Assembly: GCF_958439165.1 (NCBI RefSeq)
Contig: NZ_OY288144.1
Span: forward strand, 1-35,678
Origin: an uncultured Hydrogenophaga sp.
GTDB lineage: Bacteria; Pseudomonadota; Gammaproteobacteria; Burkholderiales; Burkholderiaceae_C
DNA length: 35,678 bases
Direction of reading: 5' to 3'
In this document: positions 22,998 through 30,606 of the stretch, piece by piece
How the letters are laid out: every line of letters begins with the position of its first letter
Numbering within the stretch: position 1 is the first letter of the stretch
Position numbers and translations under genes: made by a program
Notes under the pieces: model-generated
What the model saw: only the letters and a program-made list of their open reading frames with translations
Database searches by the model: none
Told to the model about the DNA's origin: nothing

Positions 22998-23112
22998 GGC
23001 CGGGAAGGGTGTGGGGCGCCGGTGGGGTGCGGACCCGCGAGTCTGCGATGCCGGCCGCCATGACACATCACCATCCGACGAGCACGCACTTGAGCGGCCG
23101 GACTGGACAGGT

Positions 23113-24045
23113 TCAGGTCCAGACGGTGTCCAGCGCTGCCCAGGCGGCAGCGATCACCGGCTCGCCTGCGCGGGTGGCGCGGCAGACCAGGCTCAGTTCA
23201 CAGTCCAGCCCGACCCGGTCGGCGATCACCAGCCCACGCGCCTGGGCTTCGCGGATGGCGATGGCGTCGCGCACCAGCGACAGGCCCACGCCGCTGCGCA
23301 CCAGATCGAGCATGGACGCTTCCTGATCCACCAGGGCCACGCGGCGCGGCTCCAGCCCGGTGAGCGAACCGGGGCCGAACACCCGGCGCTGCAGGCGGTG
23401 GTGCGCGCTGGCCGGGGGCGTGGCCAGCCAGGGCAGGCTGGCCAGGGCCTTCCAGTCCATGCCGCGCACCTGCGGCCCCCAGCCGGCCGGCGCCAGCACC
23501 CGGTAGGTGAAGCGCGTCAACGGGCGGCGCTGCCACTCCGGCCCCAGCGGGTCGTCCGGCAGGTCGAGGTGGAAGCCCACGTCCAGCTCGCCCCGGTCGA
23601 TCAGGGCCAGCACGTCGCCGCTCATGCCTTGGCGCAGCACCGTGTCGACCTGCGGGCTGGTTTCCACCAGCTGCTTCAGGAAGGCGCCCAGGCGGGTGAA
23701 TTCGGGGTCGAGGATGGTGCCGATGCGCAGTGTGCCGCGCACGGTGGTGTGCAGGGCGGCAGCGGCCTGCCCGAACTCGGCCAGACCGGCCAGGGCCTTG
23801 TCGGCCATCGGCAGCAGGGCCGCGCCGTCGCGGGTCAGGGCCATGCCTTGTGCGGTGCGGGTGAACAGCTGCAGCCCGGTGGCCTCCGCCAGGGTGCGCA
23901 GCTGCAGGCTCACCGCCGGCTGGCTGAGGTGCAGCCGGGTGGCGGCGCGCGACACGTTGCCTTCCCGGGCCACGGCCACGAAGGCCCGCAAGGTCTGGGG
24001 CTCGATCGCAGGTGGGCGGGGCTGGGGCAAGGGTGTTGAAGCCAT
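23113..24045 (-). CDS. LysR-type transcriptional regulator, likely controls mmsA
   Basis: The 310-residue regulator has an N-terminal winged helix-turn-helix (LRAFVAVAREGNVSRAATRLHLSQPAVSLQLRTLAEATG pattern, residues 19-57, read as VSRAATRLHLSQPAVSLQL) followed by a substrate-binding domain (GTLRIGTILDPEFTRLGAF onward). It is divergent from mmsA with a 94-nt gap holding nested inverted repeats, the normal arrangement for a LysR regulator of its neighbour. The inducer may be a valine- or inositol-derived metabolite. It does not start like CysB or Cbl, so I do not assign it to the sulfur genes. Confidence 0.88.
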   Translation of the reverse strand: MASTPLPQPRPPAIEPQTLRAFVAVAREGNVSRAATRLHLSQPAVSLQLRTLAEATGLQLFTRTAQGMALTRDGAALLPMADKALAGLAEFGQAAAALHTTVRGTLRIGTILDPEFTRLGAFLKQLVETSPQVDTVLRQGMSGDVLALIDRGELDVGFHLDLPDDPLGPEWQRRPLTRFTYRVLAPAGWGPQVRGMDWKALASLPWLATPPASAHHRLQRRVFGPGSLTGLEPRRVALVDQEASMLDLVRSGVGLSLVRDAIAIREAQARGLVIADRVGLDCELSLVCRATRAGEPVIAAAWAALDTVWT

Positions 24046-24058
24046 GTTATTTGCCAGA

Positions 24059-24103
24059 CCAATAAAAGAATTCCGGCATTCTCATTGGTTTTTCCCGTTG
24101 ACC
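24059..24103. promoter_or_regulatory. Nested LysR operator between regulator and mmsA
   Basis: Two inverted repeats share one centre: outer CCAAT (24059-24063) with ATTGG (24084-24088), inner AGAAT (24067-24071) with ATTCT (24078-24082). This is the interrupted dyad expected of a LysR-type site. TTGACC at 24098-24103 could be the -35 of mmsA; the -10 region is poor, as expected for an activated promoter. mmsA has an SD, AGGAGA (24127-24132), seven bases before its ATG. Confidence 0.6.
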
Positions 24104-24139
24104 ATTTGCACAATAGCGGTTTCTTCAGGAGACCTAGCC

Positions 24140-25651
<1,512 letters not shown>

Positions 25652-25652
25652 C

Positions 25653-25740
25653 GAGCCCCCCTGCGCGCCTTCGGCGCTTCCCCCCGGAGGGGGACGTGAC
25701 CTTTGGGCCGGCGGAGCCGGACCCTCGGTCACCCTGGATG
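25653..25740. repeat. Structured intergenic repeat-like element after mmsA
   Basis: This GC-rich stretch holds several inverted repeats: GCGC-GCCTTCG-GCGC, CCCCC-GGA-GGGGG (25681-25693), and a long one, GTGACC (25696-25701) with GGTCAC (25727-25732), enclosing CCGGC-GGA-GCCGG (25708-25720). The opening resembles an intergenic repeat I associate with Comamonadaceae genomes (C-run, GCGCCTTCGGCGC, G-run). Only one copy is in the window, so repetition is not shown here. It may also end the mmsA transcript. Confidence 0.5.
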
Positions 25741-25775
25741 GAGGCACTTTCGCCGGCTGTGTTGCTGGAGGTGGC

Positions 25776-26081
25776 GTGGACGAACTCAACAGTGGGTATT
25801 CGCCGGAGCTGGGTGACTGGGTCACGCTGACCACAGTCTTCCAGCCGCTGGAGGCGTTCATGCTGCGCGGCGTGCTGCAGGCGGCCGGGGTGCCGGCGGC
25901 GGTGGCGGATGCCCATCTGGTGCAGGCGCACGGGCTGCTGGCGCCGGCCATTCCGGTGCGGGTGCTGGTGCCCGAGCGGTGCAAGGTCCAGGCCGAGGAG
26001 GTGCTGGCGGCGTTTCACCGCGGTGATTTCCGGCTCGACGAGGCCGGCGAAGACGACATGAAGGACGGGACTCTCCCATGA
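25776..26081 (+). CDS. DUF2007-type small protein coupled to GMC oxidoreductase
   Basis: The 101-residue product matches the DUF2007 pattern of a compact alpha/beta domain: VTLTTVFQPLEAFMLRGVLQAAGVPAAVAD, then IPVRVLVPERCKVQAEEVLAAF. The family is labelled a putative signal-transducing protein, but its role is unproved. The start is GTG with GGAGG four bases upstream. The stop overlaps the ATG of the GMC oxidoreductase (ATGA), so the two proteins are made together. No signal peptide or membrane helix is visible. Confidence 0.75.
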   Translation: MDELNSGYSPELGDWVTLTTVFQPLEAFMLRGVLQAAGVPAAVADAHLVQAHGLLAPAIPVRVLVPERCKVQAEEVLAAFHRGDFRLDEAGEDDMKDGTLP

Positions 26082-27793
26082 GCACAGCATCCACCGACAG
26101 CACGTTCGACTACATCATCATCGGCGCGGGCACGGCGGGTTGCCTGCTGGCCAACCGGCTGAGCTCGGACCCCACCAAGCGGGTGCTGCTGATCGAGGCC
26201 GGCGCCAAGGACGACTACCACTGGATCCACATCCCGGTGGGCTACCTCTACTGCATCGGCAATCCGCGCACCGACTGGCTCTACCAGACCGAGGCCGATG
26301 CCGGCCTCAATGGCCGCCGGCTGCGTTACCCGCGTGGCAAGACGCTGGGGGGCTGCTCCAGCATCAACGGCATGATCTACATGCGCGGCCAGCAGCGCGA
26401 CTACGAGCGCTGGGCTGAAGTCACCGGCGATGCCGACTGGTCCTGGGAGCGCCTGCTGCCCTACTTCAAGCTCCACGAAGATCACTACAAGGGTGCCTCC
26501 GGCTGGCATGGCGCCCGGGGCGTGCCGGCCGAGCTGCTGGTCGGGGGCTCTGCCGATGACCCGTGGCGCGAGGTGCTGCGCCAGCGCCAGGCCGGCGGCG
26601 AATGGCGGGTCGAGAAGCAGCGCCTGCGCTGGGACGTGCTCGATGCGTTTGCCCAGGCGGCCCAGCAGGCCGGCATTCCGGCCAGCGAGGACTTCAACCG
26701 GGGCAACAACGAGGGTGTGGGCTACTTCGAGGTGAACCAGCGTTCCGGCTGGCGCTGGAACACCGCCAAGGCCTTCCTGCGGCCCACCTGCTACGCCCGT
26801 CCCAACTTCGAGCTCTGGACCACCGCCCAGGTGTCACGCCTGGTGGTGCAGACCGGAGCCGACGGCCAGAAGCGCTGCACCGGCGTGCAGGTCTGGACCG
26901 GTACCGAAATGCTCACGGCCCACGCGGCGGGTGAAGTCATCCTGAGTGCGGGCGCGGTCGGTTCGCCGCAGATCCTGCAGCTCTCGGGCATCGGCCCCGG
27001 GGCGCTGCTGCAGCAGCACGGCGTGCCGGTGGTGCACGACCTGCCCGGCGTGGGCGAGAACCTGCAGGACCACCTGCAGATCCGTTCGGTCTACAAGGTG
27101 CAGGGCGTCCAGACGCTCAACACGCTGGCGAATTCGATCTGGGGCAAGGCCAGGATTGGCCTGGAGTACGTGCTGCGCCGCTCCGGCCCCATGAGCATGG
27201 CCCCGAGCCAGCTGGGTGCCTTCACCCGCAGCTCGCCGGATCAGCCGTACCCGAACATCCAGTACCACGTGCAGCCGCTCAGCCTGGACGCGTTCGGCGA
27301 GCCGCTGCATGCCTTCCCGGCCTTCACCGCCAGCGTGTGCAACCTGAACCCGACCAGCCGCGGCCATGTGCGCATCACCAGCGCGCGCTTCCAGGACGCG
27401 CCGGCCATCGCGCCCAACTACCTCAGCACGGCGGAAGACCGGCAGGTCGCGGCCGACAGCCTGCGGGTGACGCGGCGCATCGTGTCGCAGCCGGCGCTGG
27501 CACCTTACCAGCCCGAGGAATTCAAGCCCGGCGTGCAGTACCAGACCGACGAGGAGCTGGCGCGCCTGGCGGGTGACATCGCCAGCACCATCTTCCACCC
27601 GGTGGGCACCACCCGCATGGGCCGTTCCGACGACCCGATGGCGGTGGTCGACAGCCACCTGCGGGTGCGCGGCATCGCCGGCCTGCGCGTGGTCGATGCC
27701 GGCGTCATGCCGGTGATCACCAGCGGCAACACCAACAGCCCCACGCTGATGATGGCCGAGCGCGCCGCGCGCTGGATCATGGCCGGGCAGTGA
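26078..27793 (+). CDS. GMC-family FAD oxidoreductase (choline dehydrogenase-like)
   Basis: The 571-residue flavoenzyme belongs to the glucose-methanol-choline family. The FAD motif is DYIIIGAGTAGCLLANRLS near the N-terminus. GKTLGGCSSINGMIYMRG is GMC signature 1, and GAVGSPQILQLSGIGPGALL is signature 2. The C-terminal active-site region shows FHPVGTTRMG, with the catalytic His, and the second conserved position is Asn in SGNTNSPTLMMAERAA. It should oxidise an alcohol to an aldehyde with transfer to a membrane or cytochrome acceptor. The substrate is unknown; betA-type choline oxidation is less likely because no bet genes are nearby. It is coupled to the DUF2007 gene. Confidence 0.88.
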   Translation: MSTASTDSTFDYIIIGAGTAGCLLANRLSSDPTKRVLLIEAGAKDDYHWIHIPVGYLYCIGNPRTDWLYQTEADAGLNGRRLRYPRGKTLGGCSSINGMIYMRGQQRDYERWAEVTGDADWSWERLLPYFKLHEDHYKGASGWHGARGVPAELLVGGSADDPWREVLRQRQAGGEWRVEKQRLRWDVLDAFAQAAQQAGIPASEDFNRGNNEGVGYFEVNQRSGWRWNTAKAFLRPTCYARPNFELWTTAQVSRLVVQTGADGQKRCTGVQVWTGTEMLTAHAAGEVILSAGAVGSPQILQLSGIGPGALLQQHGVPVVHDLPGVGENLQDHLQIRSVYKVQGVQTLNTLANSIWGKARIGLEYVLRRSGPMSMAPSQLGAFTRSSPDQPYPNIQYHVQPLSLDAFGEPLHAFPAFTASVCNLNPTSRGHVRITSARFQDAPAIAPNYLSTAEDRQVAADSLRVTRRIVSQPALAPYQPEEFKPGVQYQTDEELARLAGDIASTIFHPVGTTRMGRSDDPMAVVDSHLRVRGIAGLRVVDAGVMPVITSGNTNSPTLMMAERAARWIMAGQ

Positions 27794-27814
27794 CCGCCGG
27801 CCGTCCGCCGGCGG
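27794..27814. terminator. GC-rich hairpin between convergent genes
   Basis: Directly after the GMC stop, CCGCCGGC (27794-27801) and GCCGGCGG (27807-27814) form a perfect 8-bp stem with loop CGTCC. There is no T-run on either side. It may act as a bidirectional barrier between the two convergent genes. Confidence 0.35.
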
Positions 27815-27821
27815 GGCGGCC

Positions 27822-28166
27822 TCAACGCAGTCGGCCGACGTATTTGCTGTCCGGCGAGGCGAGCGTTTCGGGCGGCGGCGGGTCGGCCGGCACCTGACCG
27901 GCGCGCAGCGTGTCGGTCGCCGCCTGCAGCAGCGTCTTGCGCTGGGGTTCGTGGCGGGCCTGCAATGCGGCCTCCAGCTTCTCGGCCCACGGCAGCAGTT
28001 CGGCATGGCCGTCGACCTCGGCCGCGCGCCGCGCCACCCGGGCGATCTCGCGGGCGTAATCGGCGTTGACCGCCATCCACTCGGTGTCGGTCACCCGCCC
28101 GGTCTTGCGCCGCAGCAGCACATGCAGGTGCGCAGCAATGCCGAACAGGTCGTTCGATCCGCTCAT
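27822..28166 (-). CDS. Conserved-looking small protein behind amtB, unknown
   Basis: I do not recognise this 114-residue protein. It looks largely helical and soluble (MSGSNDLFGIAAHLHVLLRR, then EIARVARRAAEVDGHAELLPWAEKLEAAL), with a proline-rich stretch (PADPPPPETL) and a basic end. It starts 3 nt after the amtB stop on the same strand, so it almost certainly shares the amtB transcript and its nitrogen control. Its amino-acid composition is like that of a normal cytosolic protein, which supports coding. It is not a GlnK/PII protein, the usual amtB partner. Confidence 0.65.
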   Translation of the reverse strand: MSGSNDLFGIAAHLHVLLRRKTGRVTDTEWMAVNADYAREIARVARRAAEVDGHAELLPWAEKLEAALQARHEPQRKTLLQAATDTLRAGQVPADPPPPETLASPDSKYVGRLR

Positions 28167-28169
28167 GGC

Positions 28170-29537
28170 TCAATGCCCCAGCTGTTCGTTGTGCAGCGAG
28201 AGGTCCAGGCCTGTGCGTTCATCGCCTTCGCTGACCCGCAGCACGACGAAGCGCGAGGTGATCCAGAGCACCACCGTGGTCATGACCACGCTGTAGCCCA
28301 GCACGGCCACGCAGGCGATCAGTTGCGCCGCCATGCTGGCCTGCACGCCCGAGATCGCCGGGTCGGCCAGCAGGCCGGTGAGCAGCGCGCCCACCAGACC
28401 CCCCACGCCATGCACGCCGAAGACGTCGAGCGAGTCGTCGGCCCGCAGCATGCGCTTGAGGGCGGTGGCACCCCAGTAGCAGGCCACACCGGCCACCAGA
28501 CCGATCACCAGGGCACCGCGCAGGCTCACGAAGCCGGCGGCCGGCGTGATGGCCACCAGGCCGGCCACCACGCCCGAACACAGGCCCAGCAGCGTGGCCC
28601 GCTTGCGCGCCAGCCATTCGGCCGCCATCCAGGCGATCGCACCGCTGGCAGCGGCCAGGTGCGTGACCGCCAGCGCCAGTCCGGCGCGGCCGTCGGCCGC
28701 CAGTGCCGAGCCGGCGTTGAAGCCGAACCAGCCCACCCACAGCAGACCGGTGCCGGCCATGGTCAGCCCGAGGTTGAAGGGCACGAAGGGTTCACGGCCA
28801 TAGCCGCTGCGCGGGCCCAGGGCGTAGGCCACCACGAGCGCGGCGGCACCGGCATTGATGTGCACCACCGCCCCGCCGGCAAAGTCCAGCGCGCCCAGCT
28901 GGGCCAGCCAGCCACCCGGCTCCCACACCCAGTGGGCGATCGGCACATACACCGCCAGCAGCCACAGCGCAGTGAAGACCAGCAGCGCCGCAAACCGCAT
29001 GCGCTCGACCAGCGCACCCACTACCAGCGCGCAGGTGATGATGGCGAAGGTGAGCTGGAACATGGCAAACACCGACTCCGGCACATGCCGGGCCATGTGG
29101 CTCACGGCGACCTGCCCGGTGCTGCCCAGGAACTCCAGCCCGGCAAAGCCGGCCCGTTCCAGCCCGCCGATGAAGCCGCCCGCCGCCCCGCCCGGGGTGA
29201 AGGCCAGCGAGTAGGCGATGGCAAACCAGAGCACGCTGACCAGGGCCGCGATGCCGACCACGCTGGCCATGGTGTTGATCACATTGAAGCGGCGCACCAT
29301 GCCGCCATAGAAGAGGGCGATGCCGGGCAGGGTCATGAGCAGCACCAGGGCCGTGCTCATCATCAGCCAGGCCGTGTCGGCGCCCTGGAGGGTGCTGGCC
29401 GCCACCAGGGTCGGGCCGGTGGCCTGCTGGGCAGCGGCCGGAGCGGCTGCGATCCAGGTGGCCAAGGCACCCGCCAGGGGCACAGAACGGTGCGACAAGA
29501 GGTGGAACCAGCGGAAAACACGTCGAAACCGGTGCAT
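28170..29537 (-). CDS. amtB: Ammonium transporter
   Basis: The 455-residue protein has a signal peptide (cleaved near AAPAAAQQ) and eleven predicted helices, the Amt/Rh layout. The pore histidines are visible in FAGGAVVHINAGAAALV and SLDVFGVHGVGGLVGALL; VGWFGFNAGSAL is a family signature. It conducts ammonium across the inner membrane and is normally blocked by GlnK, but no glnK gene is next to it. The start MHRFRRVFRW was chosen because it has GAAAGG nine bases upstream and lies just downstream of a sigma-54 promoter. A longer open frame to 30095 was discarded. Confidence 0.93.
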   Translation of the reverse strand: MHRFRRVFRWFHLLSHRSVPLAGALATWIAAAPAAAQQATGPTLVAASTLQGADTAWLMMSTALVLLMTLPGIALFYGGMVRRFNVINTMASVVGIAALVSVLWFAIAYSLAFTPGGAAGGFIGGLERAGFAGLEFLGSTGQVAVSHMARHVPESVFAMFQLTFAIITCALVVGALVERMRFAALLVFTALWLLAVYVPIAHWVWEPGGWLAQLGALDFAGGAVVHINAGAAALVVAYALGPRSGYGREPFVPFNLGLTMAGTGLLWVGWFGFNAGSALAADGRAGLALAVTHLAAASGAIAWMAAEWLARKRATLLGLCSGVVAGLVAITPAAGFVSLRGALVIGLVAGVACYWGATALKRMLRADDSLDVFGVHGVGGLVGALLTGLLADPAISGVQASMAAQLIACVAVLGYSVVMTTVVLWITSRFVVLRVSEGDERTGLDLSLHNEQLGH

Positions 29538-29570
29538 GGGCAATACCTTTCGTAACAGGTAGAGCCGTTC

Positions 29571-29620
29571 AGCATTTCCTGTGCCAATGCAGGGAAAGCC
29601 CGTATGCACTGTCCTGGTGC
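29571..29620 (-). promoter_or_regulatory. Sigma-54 promoter and NtrC-type site of amtB
   Basis: On the minus strand 29571-29586 reads TGGCACAGGAAATGCT. This fits the -24/-12 sigma-54 consensus with GG and GC exactly spaced and one mismatch in the second half. Transcription would begin about 29560, 23 nt before the ATG. Upstream, GCAC-N7-GTGC (29606-29620) matches the NtrC-box core. A longer inverted repeat, ATGCACTGT (29604-29612) with ACAGTGCAT (29629-29637), includes it. Nitrogen-limitation control is therefore likely. Confidence 0.75.
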
Positions 29621-29639
29621 CATACCCTACAGTGCATGC

Positions 29640-29775
29640 ACTCGCTGCCGCGCACACCGCGGCGTACCGCGGGGGACCGAGGAGACAACCCAGTCCAACC
29701 AGAACAACCCCGGACCAAGGCCCACAGAGGCCGCCGGACGCATCCCAGCCGACCCGACCAGGTCGGCTTTTTTTT
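29640..29775 (+). ncRNA. Possible small RNA upstream of the TSUP gene
   Basis: No protein is credible here, yet a strong plus-strand terminator ends the stretch, so something should be transcribed into it. Ahead of the terminator are a perfect hairpin CCGCGG-CGTA-CCGCGG (29657-29672), an A/C-rich, probably unpaired segment of about 35 nt, and GGCC-CACAGA-GGCC. The start is not defined and no convincing plus-strand promoter was found. It could also be a leader controlling the downstream permease. Confidence 0.3.
29747..29775 (+). terminator. Orphan Rho-independent terminator
   Basis: AGCCGACC (29747-29754) and GGTCGGCT (29761-29768) form a perfect 8-bp stem with a 6-nt loop, followed by an unbroken run of T (29768-29775). 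It faces plus-strand transcription. No plus-strand protein gene lies upstream before the divergent amtB, and the next gene starts 45 nt later. Confidence 0.85.
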
Positions 29776-29820
29776 GCCTGCGTCCGGGCAGCGACAATCA
29801 CCGGCTGCCCTGACCGCCCC

Positions 29821-30585
29821 ATGGAACTCCTGCTCATCTCCCTGGCCTCTCTGGCCGCCGGCTTCGTCGACTCCATCGTGGGCGGCGGGGGTCTGATCCT
29901 GCTGCCGGCGCTGTTCGCCATCTTTCCTTCCGCCCCTCCTGCCACGCTCCTGGGTGTCAACAAGAGCGCCTCGGTGTGGGGCACCATTTCGGCCACGTTC
30001 CAGTACGCGCACCGGGTCGAGATGCCCTGGCATGCCTTGCTGCCGGCCGCCGGCCTGGCCTTTGCCGGCTCCATGGTGGGTGCCTGGGTGGTCACCCAGG
30101 TGTCGCCCGATGCGTTGCGGGCCCTGCTGCCGCTGGTGCTGCTGGCGGTGCTGATCTACACCCTGGCCCGCAAGGACCTGGGCCGGGACCACGCTCCGCG
30201 CTTCAGCGGCCGGCGCGAAACCGCTGCCGCCTGCGTGCTGGGCGTGACCATCGGCTTCTACGACGGTTTCTTCGGCCCGGGTACCGGCAGCTTCCTGGTG
30301 TTCCTGTTCGTGCGCTGGCTGGGCTACGACTTCCTGCACGCCAGTGCCAGCGCCAAGCTGCTCAATGTGGCGTCCAACGTGGCGGCGCTTTCGCTGTTCG
30401 CCTGGAAGGGCCACATCTGGTGGCACTACGTGGTGGTGCTGGGCCTGGCCAACGTGGTGGGCAGCATGCTGGGAACCCGCATGGCGCTCAAGCACGGCAG
30501 CGGATTCGTGCGCGTGGCCTTCATCGTCGTGGTGTCGGCCCTGATCCTCAAGACCGGCTGGGACGCCTGGGTGCGCATGCCCTGA
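29821..30585 (+). CDS. TSUP (TauE/SafE) family permease
   Basis: The 254-residue membrane protein has about seven to eight helices and the TSUP repeats: AGFVDSIVGGGGLILLPALF near the N-terminus and GFYDGFFGPGTGSFLVFLFVRWLGYDFLHASASAK in the second half. TSUP members export or import sulfite, sulfoacetate or other organic anions. Sulfite export would fit the sulfonate genes 7 kb away, but the link is only inference. The ATG has no clear SD; GACAAT (29793-29798), downstream of the orphan terminator, is a possible -10, giving a very short leader. It is convergent with mrdA. Confidence 0.85.
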   Translation: MELLLISLASLAAGFVDSIVGGGGLILLPALFAIFPSAPPATLLGVNKSASVWGTISATFQYAHRVEMPWHALLPAAGLAFAGSMVGAWVVTQVSPDALRALLPLVLLAVLIYTLARKDLGRDHAPRFSGRRETAAACVLGVTIGFYDGFFGPGTGSFLVFLFVRWLGYDFLHASASAKLLNVASNVAALSLFAWKGHIWWHYVVVLGLANVVGSMLGTRMALKHGSGFVRVAFIVVVSALILKTGWDAWVRMP

Positions 30586-30605
30586 GCGGGTCAGCGCCTG
30601 ACCGC
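30586..30605. terminator. Hairpin between convergent TSUP and mrdA genes
   Basis: GGTCAG (30589-30594) and CTGACC (30598-30603), loop CGC, form a stem that extends to AGCG/CGCTT with one bulged G. It fills the gap between the two stop codons. There is no T-run, so it is a weak bidirectional terminator candidate. Confidence 0.35.
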
Positions 30606-30606
30606 T

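Noticed and set aside
23113..24045. LysR gene as the CysB/Cbl/SsuR sulfur regulator
   Set aside because: Its N-terminus is not of the CysB/Cbl type, and its divergent partner with an intervening dyad is mmsA, not a sulfur gene.
29604..29813. Short plus-strand peptide frame before the TSUP gene
   Set aside because: No SD, no recognisable pattern, and it runs through the terminator.
28170..30095. Longer amtB frame starting at 30095
   Set aside because: It would cross the sigma-54 promoter, the terminator region and the oppositely oriented TSUP gene; the signal peptide begins at 29537.
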